Shown piece after piece: positions 38,601 through 49,560 of a DNA stretch of 64,000 bases. Both the position numbers and the translations under genes were made by a program. Position 1 is the first letter of the stretch. Each line of letters opens with the position of its first letter. The stretch is taken from contig JAUJPP010000005.1 in assembly GCA_030562195.1 (NCBI GenBank), forward strand, positions 30,863,106-30,927,105. Reading direction: 5' to 3'. The DNA is from Nipponacmea schrenckii. Taxonomy: Eukaryota; Mollusca; Gastropoda; Lottiidae. The notes beneath the pieces were generated by a model, which worked only from the letters and a program-made list of their open reading frames with translations, was not told the origin of the DNA and searched no databases.

Positions 38601-41600
38601 CGGGATTTTCCTCGGTAAGGTACTACCATAGGTATGTACGTCAAGTCTCAAATGTTCAAATGGCGTTGATCTTTTTTTTTGATCATCCAGTCTGTTAATT
38701 CGGTACATAACCGGACGCTGTGGTTGTTAAGTATGCACGCATGCGTACTTGCCCACATTCCTTAATATTTTCTTCAACGACAATTTTGGTAGTCTAAATT
38801 TAGCGTTTCAAAGCAGATCAGAGTCAAATGGATTCCACAAGCATTTCTACGTCCACATAGGCCTTTTGAACTTGAGAATACATGGATTATTCATTAGAAA
38901 CCCCAATTTATCAATTAGTAAGCTTACTTTGGCTCTAATTTATAAGGAAACCCATCTTTAAGTCTCGTAAAAAATGCTGTCAACCAATTCAAGCCGCATT
39001 GCTCCCATGACAAGTATATGTGAATAGAAAATCTGAAACTACCTTAATAATCTTTGTGGATCTTCTTTATTTTCTATATTTCCAGTTTTATTTTCGACAT
39101 TTTTGTTGTTCGTCTTTTTCCGGCAAATCTGATATATTACTGAATGGATAATAATACAGGTTGAACGGTTCTCACATAAGAGTCATTTTGATGAGTTGGT
39201 CTTCCTCCCGCGGGTTTTGATGTTTTTCAAACAGATTGTTCTCTCATGCATTCTGTAGACCAAGTTAACGCCTCTATCTACATTTTTTTTCATTGATACC
39301 TGATCGCAATCGCTTTATATTAAAGGTTTATCATTTCTGTTAAAGTCAAAATCGTATCGGTCATCTTGTCTAAGAGCAATAATGTTCCAAAAATAAAAAA
39401 GAAATAAAAAATGTGACGATAGTAGGCTATATTTAGAACAGGGCATGGAAAGGATACTGCAGATGTGATCTGACCAATAACACTTGAACATCTAGAAAAA
39501 AGAATACATAGTCATTGTTGCGAGCAAAGGATTCCCTATATAGTCAAAATGTAAACTTGAAAAATTTGTAAGTCTGCTTAGAACTGAAGTGGTTACACAA
39601 AAATAACATCACATTTGGGATACCCTTATGTAACTTTTGAAGAGGTCAGGTGCATCTAAAATTGACAATACATGTAAACGGTGTTTATTGATATTGGTGT
39701 TCCTTTTATGATTCAAGCGTACCAGGTGAGCAGGCCTAATTTTGTCAAGGTTCAACATGTGAAAAGACGTCGAATTTCCACTTTCTACAAATAGTTTAAA
39801 TTAGTTCCAACGGTAAATACTGACCTACCTTGAAAATACCCACGGTGCTGTATGATAAAAATGCTGAATGGATCGAATTGAACACAATATAGACATGATA
39901 TAAAATATGTCAACAGCAACCGTCTTTCGTTTAATAGACGTCTAAAATTAAACATAAATAGCCTAAATTACAATGAGAGGAATATGTTAAACAACTTTTA
40001 ACTCTTTTTTTCGAGTTTCAGAAAGTATACCACTGCCATTTTTTAATCCATTCTATAGCTAAATGTTTCCTGTTTTAGATACAGTATAAAAATGTAATTT
40101 GAAAATGGCAAACCTGTTCTAAATATAAAACAGCTGATATAAATGTTAACAGCACTTCTACATAACCCAGAAACATTCCTATAGTATACCGAGATTTATC
40201 ATATTTGCCCTGAAAATGATAAAGTAATGGTTTAACAGTACACGAACTTGGTCAGTGCTTTTATATAACACCCAATACAATGCAATATCATGTCATCATG
40301 TTTTCCCCCAACAATATTAACATTTTTTTACGTTTAATGTAAAACTATGATGATAGGTCTTTGAGTTTACCTGATATATGGATTGGGAGGAAGAATTGAT
40401 GTAAATCGTTAACATGAAGATGGTAATACTAAGTATTGCAATAAACACAATGAAAATAACACCAAACATAATAGACAATCTTCTTGGTCGTCCTTTCCAT
40501 CTTGGTCGATATGGATATATGTCTGCAATGAAGAAGAAATATATTTACCTTTAGTTAAAGCATACATTGTCTTAAGCGGTAATTCACCTCGATTTGTGCT
40601 TGGAAAACGTACATGTCTAGGGGAATGTAGCTTTATAAACCACAGGAAGCTATACATAACTGATATTTACCTGGTATATTCAATTTGAATAAAATGTAAA
40701 AACCAACTGTTAAGAGTATATTAGTCATACTGTATACAATCTGAAAATATGACATAATTATAATATGATAGTATTCGAAATTACAATTTCATCCTTAGGA
40801 ATGCAAAAAAAAAAAAAAAAAAAAAAAAAAAATAGGCTATAAGTCGTCAGGGATCAATTAAACAATATATTTCACATCACTACCTTCCTTTAAGTCTCAG
40901 AAATGATGGCTGTTACTAACTTATATTATGATTTTTTTTGAAGAATTTATTTTGTATGTACAAAATCCTAAGAAACTAGAGATTAGGGTGATTGAAAGTA
41001 ACTAGTTACTGTTCAATAAAAGGCACTGGCACAGGGTTAAAGTTTTGTTTACAGTTATCGTGATGTTAATACTTAGTAAAATATAGTTGTGTTTGTAAGG
41101 TAGATCTGTAAAATAGATACTATGATTAAATTGATTTTAATTGAAAAAAATACCTATTAAAACTACAGTACATATTCTTCTTATATCTATCACTGTAAAA
41201 GATAAAGGTAGTAATTATAAATGTTTTTTATCATATGGACAGAGGTGATATATCGCTTTTGGAAAGAGAATATTGAATAAATAAATAATAAAGTAATAAT
41301 TAGTTCTAAAACGTTTTTGATCATTCATCATCAATGGGATCTAGTCTACCCCGAACGAGTATATCCTGCAGGTTTTTATTTTTGGAATATGCTACTACTA
41401 GTTTTTTGTAAAATACAGTTGGTAATTTGTCTTGTAACTCAGAGTAGTATCGTTTAATTATACGGGAAGCTTGGCAAGATATGTTGTTAAATGGGGCTAC
41501 AAATGGTATAATTTGTGAATCAAACTGAATATTAAGTCCCGAGGGTGAGATGGTCTTTAGTTGGTTCATCCAGAAGCTTTCTCTGTATAGTCTTGACGTC

Positions 41601-44600
41601 TTTGGGTTGGTATCTTCCTCATTCATCACTTTTTCAATTGGAGTCACTTTCATATCTGTCAAGGAATGGTTGAGCGAGTTGAAATGGTTCCCTATTGGTT
41701 TATCTAGATGGTGGGAGATGTCGAAACGATGGCCGTATATTCTTTCTCTCAGAGAATTTTTGGTTTCACCTACGTATTGTAAAGGGCACTTATCGCATGA
41801 AATTAGGTAAATAATATTGGTAGTGGTACAAGAAAGTAAGCCGTTAATCGCGAATTGTTTATTAGAGAAGGAGTTGGTTGTCAAAATATGCTCGCAGGTT
41901 CTACATCTAGTAGACCCGCACGGCCTAGAACCGAAAGATTGATTAATATGATCCGGAACAGGGATTCTGTTCCGGTCTTCAATTTCAGAAAGTGTTTTGC
42001 TTTTAATGCTGCGGAGATTCGCTTAGAATATCCCCGCTCTCGCAATTTCTTGAAGACTAACTGGCATCATCAAAATCTTTGGTCTGGGTACAAATTCTAC
42101 GAAACCGTAAAACTTGTGATTTTATTATGCCTGAAAAAGTATGCTTAGGATGAAATGAGCTTTTTAACAAAAGTTGGTGGGTATCGGTAGGTTTGAAAAA
42201 TACTTTGATATCAGCTTTCCTAGTTTCCGTGAAATCCGGTCCTTTGAATACTGTTGTGTCGAGAAAGTCCATGCTTTGTTCACTGATATTTGCTGTTAAT
42301 TTGATTGATGGGTGGTGGTTGTTTAGAATTTCAAAATATTGCCAGAATTCCTGAATGGTGTATTGCCAAATTAAAAAAATGTCATCAAGGAATCGTCCAT
42401 AAAATAAAGGTTTAAAAGGAGAAATAAGATCAATTTCGCGTTCCAACTCTGCCATGAATATATTAGCATAGCTTGGTGCAAATCTCTTACCCATTGCTGT
42501 ACCGGAAGTCTGACGATAAATTTTACCGTTAAAAGAAAAATCATTCCGTTTTAAACAAATTTCTAGTAATTTAAGGATTTCTGAATCGGGCCGTTTTGGA
42601 TCTGGAGTTCTCTCAAAACACTTTTTTACTGCCTTTAGACCGGCTTCGTTGTCAATATTAGTATACATACTGTTAACGTCCATTGATATAAATAAAGCAT
42701 TTTCCGGGATATCTAAATTTTTTATTTTTCCCACAAAATCGGTTGTATCTTTTAAATATGACGAATGTTGGCACGCTAAAGGATATAAAAAATGGTCAAT
42801 ATATTCCGAAACTCGATAAGATTCACTGGCGCAGTCTGAAATAATAGGTCTTCCCTTAGGTATAGTATTCGGTAAAAACCATTCAGTTTCCGGGTTCTTA
42901 TGGATCTTCGGGAGGGTATAAATATGCCGTTGACGCGAAGTAGAACTGGCCGAAGGATAATCGTATTGTTTATCGGTAATAATTTTGTCATTTACTAATT
43001 TTTGTAAGGTGTTATTAATCATCATACCGGTTTCATTATAAATATGAGCATGTAAAATTTGGTAATGTTCACGTTTATTTAATTGACTTTCCAGTTCGGC
43101 AATATAATCCTCGCGGTTTAAGATGACACATGAGCTTCCTTTATCACTTTTCCGAATGATGATATTTTTATCATTTTTCAAGTTGTTTAAAATAGTCCTT
43201 TCGGCGCGTGTTAAGTTGCTTTTATCTTTTACCAGTGGTAAAAGAGAAGTTTCAAATCGCATATTATCACAAATTTCTAAAATATCGGTATGTATTAGGG
43301 CATCTGATGGGGTCCACTCAGATTTTTCCACAAATTTCTTCCGGGCACCTCTGCCGAGGGTTTTTCTATAAAAATATGCAAGTTTAATAAGTCTTTCGAA
43401 TTTATAGGTGGCGTCTAAAATTTCGTCAAGGGATGAAGGTACTGCCGTGGGTATAAATTTAAGACCTTTGTCTAAAAGACTTACTTCCGGTATAGTTAAT
43501 GATCTAGAACTCAAATTCACTACCGTTTTATCCAATTTCGGTCCACCCCCCACCTCTAGTTTAAATGGGCCAACCAGTGAGAAAATATATTCTTCGCTGT
43601 CATCTCTGTCCAATGAATGTTGTCGTTTTGGACTTTAATGGATCCGGAATATTCTGGTATGGTGGTGGTATAGTTTGGTGGTTTGGTAGTAATAAGTTCA
43701 TTAAATTTTGACAGGTTTTTGGAGGCTGCAGGGAATGCTCGTTTTAAAGATGGAGAAATTGGTATGGGTGTGACATACAGGGAGGCTTTTGGAAATTTGT
43801 TTCGAACGAGTTCTAGTAGTTCCATCATTTGGCTGTAGATATAAGTGCGTATTTTGCCACTTAATACCTTCACCATATTATTTGAATGTTATAATTTCGC
43901 CGATTGAAATATTACCTGTGTTATTAACTGATATGAGAGTAAGGTAGCGGGTAAATCAACTAAATTGATCAGAAATGCTAATAGTATTTCTCTGTGTTCT
44001 TGACATACAGTTATCATGTTCAATGTCATTCTAGAAAAACAAGCAATAATTTTTAAATAAACAAAAGTCAACAACTCCAATAAAGCAAACACGCAAAGCA
44101 TCTAAAAGATTTTATTTTATGAATAATGGACAGCTTATGTTTCCATGTACTTATTCATTTCTAAACTTAATGAAAATTTCGACGAAGAGTCTGGACAGGA
44201 CCCATAAGTGATAACAAAAAAAAACTTATAATACTCAAACAGCAATATCTCACACACAGAACGAACAACACCGACCAATAATCTTACAACTCAATAGAAT
44301 AAATATTTCCTGAAAGATCTCTATAAGCACACCCATTACTGCAAATTATTTTCTGAATTCTATTAAAAAATAACAATAGAAAATATAATAAAACTTTACT
44401 CACATTATGTGAGCAGGGCAAGAAATCAAAATTGATGTAACACCAAACATTAATCCGATCCAATCTAATCCATCCTCAAGACACGTTGCTGTAATTCTCC
44501 AGAAAGTATCAGATATATTGAAGCAGTAATCTTCACGTAATTCATGTTGATAAGATCTGTATTCATTCCAGTACAGCTTGATAAAAGAGATCAGCTCTAA

Positions 44601-44606
44601 AGTCAT
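35615..44606 (-). CDS. Multi-pass membrane protein, PQ-loop (SLC66A1/PQLC2-like)
   Basis: Nine minus-strand exons: 44404-44606, 43916-44030, 40671-40740, 40371-40522, 40114-40209, 39829-39863, 39458-39491, 36032-36157, 35615-35830. They join in phase and sum to 1,047 nt (348 aa plus TAA at 35615). Exons 1-3 look like the first half of a PQ-loop lysosomal amino-acid exporter: an N-terminal CFNISD segment, LEDGLDWIGLMFGVTSILIS, then FLINLVDLPATLLSYQLITQ and IVYSMTNILLTVGFYILFKL, matching the usual helix-loop-helix layout. The PQ dipeptide itself reads PA here, so transport may differ. Exons 4-5 add two more hydrophobic helices (FGVIFIVFIAILSITIFML and GMFLGYVEVLLTFISAVLYL). Exons 6-9 are less certain; exon 8 can also read into a stop at 36005 if its donor at 36032 is not used. 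The tail of exon 9 is hydrophilic. A Penelope-like element sits in intron 2 and an inverted pearl-like array in intron 7. Human PQLC2 is about 290 aa, so this is longer. Confidence 0.62.
36282..38175 (-). mobile_element. Pearl-like core array, inverted, truncated
   Basis: Reverse-oriented relative of the 1811-5187 element: starts CGTCACCCATGTCCGTTCG with a decayed (CCGT)n tract, then about 11 copies of the 160-bp core (TATTGCCCTTGTTCT, AAGGATGAACCCTATTGAAA). The terminal hairpin and head are missing. In intron 7 of the PQ-loop gene. Confidence 0.65.
40803..40831. repeat. Poly(A) tract
   Basis: A run of about 29 A on the plus strand, just upstream (in gene sense) of exon 3 of the PQ-loop gene. 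No SINE or LINE body is visible next to it. Confidence 0.85.
41321..41970 (-). pseudogene. Penelope-like GIY-YIG endonuclease domain, frame-shifted from the RT
   Basis: The domain follows a linker with RPCGSTRCRTCEHI, the Cys-rich motif typical between RT and endonuclease in these elements. The GIY-YIG core reads IIYLISCDKCPLQYVGETKN, then SLRERIYGHRFDISHH, and contains the catalytic Arg and a downstream Glu-rich helix (ESFWMNQL). The open part is 41321-41884, with the same frame open to about 41990. It is separated from the RT frame by two frameshifts. Confidence 0.75.
42057..43613 (-). CDS. Penelope-like reverse transcriptase (copy 2), RT core intact
   Basis: About 518 open codons. From the N-terminus: a conserved charged region (IIRKSDKGSSCVILNREDY), finger motifs (RQRHIYTLPKIHKN, GRPIISDC), palm A (ALFISMDVNSMYTNID), GTAMGKRFAPSYANIFMAEL and palm C YGRFLDDIFLIW with both Asp present, then thumb (HPSIKLTANIS, MDFLDTTVFKG). 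These are Penelope-like RT motifs, related to telomerase RT. The frame breaks near 42057 by one base, with the continuation (LVFKKLRERGYSKR) in another frame, and breaks again about 60 bp later, so the element is probably not autonomous now. Confidence 0.85.
   Translation of the reverse strand: MDRDDSEEYIFSLVGPFKLEVGGGPKLDKTVVNLSSRSLTIPEVSLLDKGLKFIPTAVPSSLDEILDATYKFERLIKLAYFYRKTLGRGARKKFVEKSEWTPSDALIHTDILEICDNMRFETSLLPLVKDKSNLTRAERTILNNLKNDKNIIIRKSDKGSSCVILNREDYIAELESQLNKREHYQILHAHIYNETGMMINNTLQKLVNDKIITDKQYDYPSASSTSRQRHIYTLPKIHKNPETEWFLPNTIPKGRPIISDCASESYRVSEYIDHFLYPLACQHSSYLKDTTDFVGKIKNLDIPENALFISMDVNSMYTNIDNEAGLKAVKKCFERTPDPKRPDSEILKLLEICLKRNDFSFNGKIYRQTSGTAMGKRFAPSYANIFMAELEREIDLISPFKPLFYGRFLDDIFLIWQYTIQEFWQYFEILNNHHPSIKLTANISEQSMDFLDTTVFKGPDFTETRKADIKVFFKPTDTHQLLLKSSFHPKHTFSGIIKSQVLRFRRICTQTKDFDDAS
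43556..43876 (-). pseudogene. ORF1 SGNH-like C-terminal fragment (copy 2)
   Basis: Aligns with the end of copy 1 ORF1: YIYSQMMELLELVRNKFPKA matches YKQILELLNLAHSKFPAA, and NDNIHWTEMTA matches SDHVHWTASTA. The Asp-His catalytic block is kept, while the Ser, Gly and Asn blocks fall in the missing part. Its stop lies 58 bp inside the start of the RT frame, so the two frames overlap as in a compact two-ORF element. Confidence 0.6.
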
Positions 44607-44848
44607 TTTAGTTGATGATTCAATATATTTAGCCTATATACTTGGACGTATTACGATGGACATCGTTATTTTTAGAATGAAATCGTATATTTTATTATTT
44701 TTATTTTAGATTTATTGGTTTAATATATATATATAAAAAATATTAAAATCTATACGATATCATTGTTAAAAACAATAACGATGGCCATCGTAGTACGTCC
44801 GAAGTTATAATGCCAGCCAATTCATCTAAAAGGTTATCGGTAAATGAA

Positions 44849-45365
44849 AGATTCATTCTTGTGTGATAAGGAACACCCACACCAAGTTTCATCACAATCC
44901 ATTAAGAAACCAGCTCTCAATCATATCCACAATGAATTCAACGCGTTCTCAAGAACAAGGGCAATAACCGAAATTAATATTTTCGATTGGTTTGATTTTC
45001 AATAGAGTTTATTATTGAGTGATAACAAACACACCAAATTTTATCAAAATCCATCAAGAAACCAGCTTTCTATCCTATCTACAAAGAATTCAAGAACAGG
45101 GGCAATAACTCATATTAAATATTTTTTCGATCTAATTTTCTAATTTTCAATAGTGCTCATCCTCGGGTGATTACAAACACTCACACCAAATTTAACCAAA
45201 ATCCGCCAAGAAACAATCTCTCTAACGTGTCCGCAAAGAATTCTAGAACAAGGGCAATAACTCCTCGTAATAACTTTCAATTGGTCTTTCAGTAGGGTTC
45301 ACCCTTGGGTTATTTCAAACTCTCACACCAAGTTTCATCAAAATGTGTGGGGGTATAAAAACATA
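44849..45365 (+). mobile_element. Degenerate pearl-like core array
   Basis: About four diverged core repeats (CACACCAAGTTTCATC, ACAAGGGCAATAACT), without a clear head or (ACGG)n, ending GTGTGGGGGTATAAAAAC, a decayed form of the usual tail hairpin. Confidence 0.5.
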
Positions 45366-46983
45366 GCTCTAGAACAAAAAATATATACAAAGAGCTGTAT
45401 TCTATTACTCTACACTGCAGGCTATAACTCGGTCCAGTATATGCAGCTAAGAAAAAATATATATACATGTACACAATACTGTTCATAACAGTAAACTTGA
45501 TTGAAATACATCTTAATTTCGAAACAACTGGTAGAAAAACATCTACATAGGTTTTTATTATTTTTTTTATCATCCTACAATTATTGACACTATTATGACA
45601 CGATTATAGTGATTGTAACTCAATTCCATTCAAATGAAACAAATTTGAAAATATCAATAAACATTATTATTTAACTTAGGCTACTTTCATAAATGATGAC
45701 ATGTGAGAGATTTTTTATGTTTTTAAAGATTTCTGTATTATATGTGGTAAAAATAAGTAAACAATCCACAGGTGTAAACGCTGTTCGCTAAAACACATAA
45801 TGAAAATCCTTTCACAAATACCATTGCCTTCAGAACAATCGAATCTTCAAGAACATTTTAAAGAAAATCGCTGTTTCAAATCGCATGTCTTCAAATTAGG
45901 CTTTACACATCTTGTAGATCATGCAGCCTAAACCTTAGTGTCTACAGATTATACCATTCAAGAAGTTCCTTGACCAAAATGTGTGGACGTATCCTTTCTT
46001 CCCTTTCTTTTTAAGTCCGTTTTGAATAATATGGCACAAGTGGCTAAGTGAGTGAATAACATAAACCATATAGAAAAAAACTATTAACACTTAATCGTCA
46101 GTCCAGTTGTATGAAAAATGTAAAATCAAATCAATAAAACTATATTATCAGTATTAAATATGTTGTTTTTATATTTTATAATTCAATAGATTTTTTTAAA
46201 ACCCTGTATTTGATTTACTATAGAAGTATAGATTATGTTGGATTCCCAGTTTAAATATAATAAATATAAAAGTTTCAAACGCTACGAAGGGAGGAAGCTC
46301 CATTTCATTTTGCATGATTCGAGTTACGAGCTGGATCATTTGGAACTTGTTTGCAGGTAAGGGTTTGGGGGTCTCCTCCGACAGGAAAATTTTAAGATTA
46401 AGGATTGATCTTGTATCTGAGGCTATTCTAAACAGTCTCCAGTTGCCGACGTACAACGATAGTCACCTTTCTTGCATCTTAACAAGATTTGGCGATGGCT
46501 TATAATGGAAGGTAGCAAATGTGTCTTTTTCACATCCATTCTTCGATAATAACCAAAAAAGCTTAGTATCTAATTTCTCTGGTAGCTTGCTATCAATTTT
46601 AAAAAATCGTGAAGATAAAGACCATGTACTCCAACCTTGACAGCTGTTACATAGAATTCAAAATGAAGAAAAATCGTTAAATGTTTTTTTTTATAAGACA
46701 TAAATAAAATATAGAAATACTATAGGTTCATACGAAATAACGTATGGTCCTTATATGGAAATAACACAAGAGCATAACTTACAACCAATAGAATCACTAC
46801 TTTGACTTTTTAAGTCAAATTTTCGAAAGGCTATAATAATTTAACAATTACATTTGAAAACATTTATAAGCCTTTACATATTTTATGAAGGCATGGTTGA
46901 AATTCTTTAAAAATCCGATCTGATAAGTCGAAGCAAATGAATCAAAATGGTTGTGAACTATATTCGTGTGTGTAATGTCCATG
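45366..46983. other. Intergenic, no gene seen
   Basis: AT-rich sequence upstream of the PQ-loop gene. A minus-strand frame at 46196-46456 (ETPKPLPANKFQMIQLVTR) shares the phrase GAAGGGAGGAAGCTC with 58375-58395, so it may be a repeat remnant. No splice-supported exon was found. Confidence 0.4.
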
Positions 46984-48163
46984 CAGGGGCGTAGGGTACG
47001 GGGGGTGTGGGGGGGTGTCGCACCCCCACATTATTGCTGAACTCGTCGGTAAAACGCGGAATCGGTCGGTAAAAAGGGGTCATGGATGGAACCGTCGGTA
47101 AGACGCGGAATCGATCGATTAAACCGATTAATTAACCTAAAAAGTCAAAACCTTGTGTTGGTTATGCTCGGTCGATAAAAGACGGCAAGGTGTGACCGTC
47201 GGTAAAATCAATTAACCTAAAAGGTAAAAAGGTTATCAGTAAACTGTCAACATTAAAAGTATTTTTTTACTGAAACTACCGGAATCGGTCGGTATTAGTT
47301 GGTTATGACTGGAGTCTTCGGTAAAACCAAATGATTTACCGATACCCCTGTTATCGGTAAGCTGTTCGTTATTTGAATTTGTCGGTAAAACGCGGAATTT
47401 GCCGATAGAAGAAGGTCATAAATGGAGCCGTCGGTAAAACCGATTTGTTAACCGAAAGAGTGAAAATCTTGTGTCTGTTAAGATGTTATCGGTAAACGGT
47501 TCGTCTACATTAAATTGATTTCTACTAAGCTTGTCGGTAAAACGCAGAATCGGTCGACAAAAGCTTTCCAATGAAAACTGATAATTTTGACCGGTGGAAA
47601 CGACTTCCAAAATCGCGTCAGATGTATTCTCCGGGTTTCCTAGTTTGTAAAATTTTCCGGAGGAGAACCCCCGAACCCCCACCCCCGGCCATGTCGGTAA
47701 ATAGGTCGAAAAAGGACAAAGAAAACATATGGTTTTCCGATGAAAATTGATAATTTGGACCAGTGGAAAAGACTTCCAAAATCCCGTCAGATGTATTCCC
47801 TGGGTTTTCTAGTTTGTAAAATTTTCCGGGGAAAGACCCCCGAACCCCCCGCCACTGCAAGGGCCAAATACGAAGGCCTTTGGCCTGCATGACTTGCCTT
47901 GGAAAAATCCCCTTTCATTCCCCCCTCTCAGGCATATTCTAGATACACTCCTTATTGATATGGTTTTCAATGATTTAGGTTTTGCTATAACTATGGATTT
48001 CGTTCGTGTATAATGTATATACCTAATAGTGCGAGTAAGTTATTTTTGCCCCCGGAAGAACACGTGTTCGTCGGTAAAACTTAGAGGTTACATGTGTTCG
48101 TCGGTAAAACTTAGACGTTACACCCCCCCCCCCCCCAGTCAAAATGTTCACGCTACGCCCCTG
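46984..48163. mobile_element. hAT-like non-autonomous element, copy A
   Basis: Starts CAGGGGCGTAGGGTACGG and ends CACGCTACGCCCCTG, terminal inverted repeats of the hAT style. The flanking 8-mers are TGTCCATG (46976-46983) and TATCCATG (48164-48171), 7 of 8 matching. The interior consists of repeated TCGGTAAAACGCGGAATCGG-like units, poly-C near the right end and no transposase. It shares its ends and much interior sequence with copy B at 58757-59486. Confidence 0.8.
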
Positions 48164-48821
48164 TATCCATGTAAAAACTATACAATGACTGTTCAAATCT
48201 TGTCATGAATATGAACATAATATACTATTATATATGACATTCTTCTTTTAAAGATTATATTATTTTGTCGAAGATAGTTTACAAGGCAAGATAATTTACG
48301 CCTATAATAATATCTAAGAATTAAAGGTGTCACCCGCCTAGTGTAGGTCCTATTGTTCCCACGGCCACAGAACAAACAATTCTAGGTATATATATATATA
48401 ATAATAGCACCGTGATGGTGGAATCTGGGGTCTAATTCCGATGCCAGTGAAAGTCAAATAAAGTTAGTTTATCAGCTTTACTTAGTTATATTTCATTACA
48501 GTTATCACATTACAATGGCACTACCACATAATAATATAAGGCTAACCGCCGAAAGACATCAAGCTGACCGCTTGAAAAAGAATGCAGCTGACCGCTGCTT
48601 ACTAGAAGAATATATATTTTCCTTTTTTCTTTTACACATTCAACTTCCGGTCTTCGTAAAACATGTGCTCTAATGTGACGTCATATCATAAATATTCATT
48701 AACCCAGATTCTTCAACTACAGTTGAAGGGAGCTAACTCCAGTTAACTCTTTACCGTTTAAAGGGACTCTGCTCATGACAAAAGGTTGGTCTCATTAGCA
48801 TTATTGGTGTGTTGTAAACTA
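48164..48821. other. No gene seen
   Basis: A decayed pearl-like head (GATAGTTTACAAGGCAAG, near 48272), a TA microsatellite near 48390 and a moderately GC-rich stretch (48400-48600) with repeated CTGACCGC-type phrases that might be a retroelement terminal fragment. Nothing can be named firmly. Confidence 0.35.
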
Positions 48822-48925
48822 GTGCTAGTACAATATATCGTTGAATCGATGTATCGCAATCTGACATGCCACGTATCGCGGAGTCCTAGTAAGAAGGAAA
48901 TAATATATTTACTAGTGGGTGAATG

Positions 48926-49242
48926 ATAGTCCGAAACTTCCTGACTCTATTCCCAGTCTCTGCTCGCTTTTTAGAAAGATATGACTGGGGGAGAGTCAGA
49001 AAAACTAAAAAACTAAACGTATTTTCATACCTCGAATCCACACAACCTCGATTTATTTGGAAAGATGGATGTTTTTGTAGTTCAATCATACCATCATTAT
49101 CCCCCTACACCACTCATGCCACACCTATGGTTGCGTCCGCGGAGGTGCGGAAAATCACAAGTTTTTAGTTTTTCTCTCCCCCAGACATATCTTTCCAAAA
49201 AGCTATCAGAGATTGGGAATAGAGTCAGCAAGTTTCGGACTA
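48926..49242. mobile_element. MITE with ~100-bp inverted repeats and 8-bp target duplication
   Basis: GGTGAATG flanks it exactly on both sides (48918-48925, 49243-49250). The arms TAGTCCGAAACTT...GACTCTATTCCCA are inverted with few mismatches over about 100 bp. The short middle segment has no coding potential. The 8-bp duplication fits hAT-type transposition. Confidence 0.8.
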
Positions 49243-49560
49243 GGTGAATGCAAGCTTATCTAATCATTTCACTTCACTGAAATCCATTGTTTTTAAAAAA
49301 AAACTAGTTAAATAACTAGACTAATAACATTTTTTTACCTTAAAATATAATTGTTAAAAATATAACATATGGAAAATTGTTATTTTTGTCTGGCTAATAG
49401 GCCTACTGGGTATTGTCAATCATGCCACGATACGATATGTATCATGATTCAAGAATCACGATATGATACGTATCGCGATATGGGGTAATAGATTAAAAGT
49501 TACATTTTTTCCCCAAAGTTTCAATATTTTATTTAAACACTTATATTTAAAGTAACTATA

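Larger units (their letters stand above)
41275..43880 (-). mobile_element. Penelope-like retroelement, copy 2, 5'-truncated
   Basis: Minus-strand order: C-terminal remnant of ORF1 (43876-43556), RT (43613-42057), linker with a Cys cluster, GIY-YIG endonuclease (to 41321), then an AT-rich tail near 41275-41320. This is the canonical RT-GIY-YIG order of endonuclease-bearing Penelope-like elements. Similarity to copy 1 begins inside the SGNH-like domain, so the 5' part is lost. It is inserted in intron 2 of the PQ-loop gene, its end only about 35 bp from exon 2 (43916). Confidence 0.8.

Noticed and set aside
42057..43613. Viral or telomerase reverse transcriptase
   Set aside because: The linked Cys-rich linker and GIY-YIG domain and the motif wording fit Penelope-like elements; there is no envelope, integrase, protease or telomerase RNA-binding region.
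48918..49250. Coding exon of a gene upstream of galactokinase
   Set aside because: The plus-strand frames here are the arms of an inverted-repeat MITE with an exact 8-bp flank duplication.
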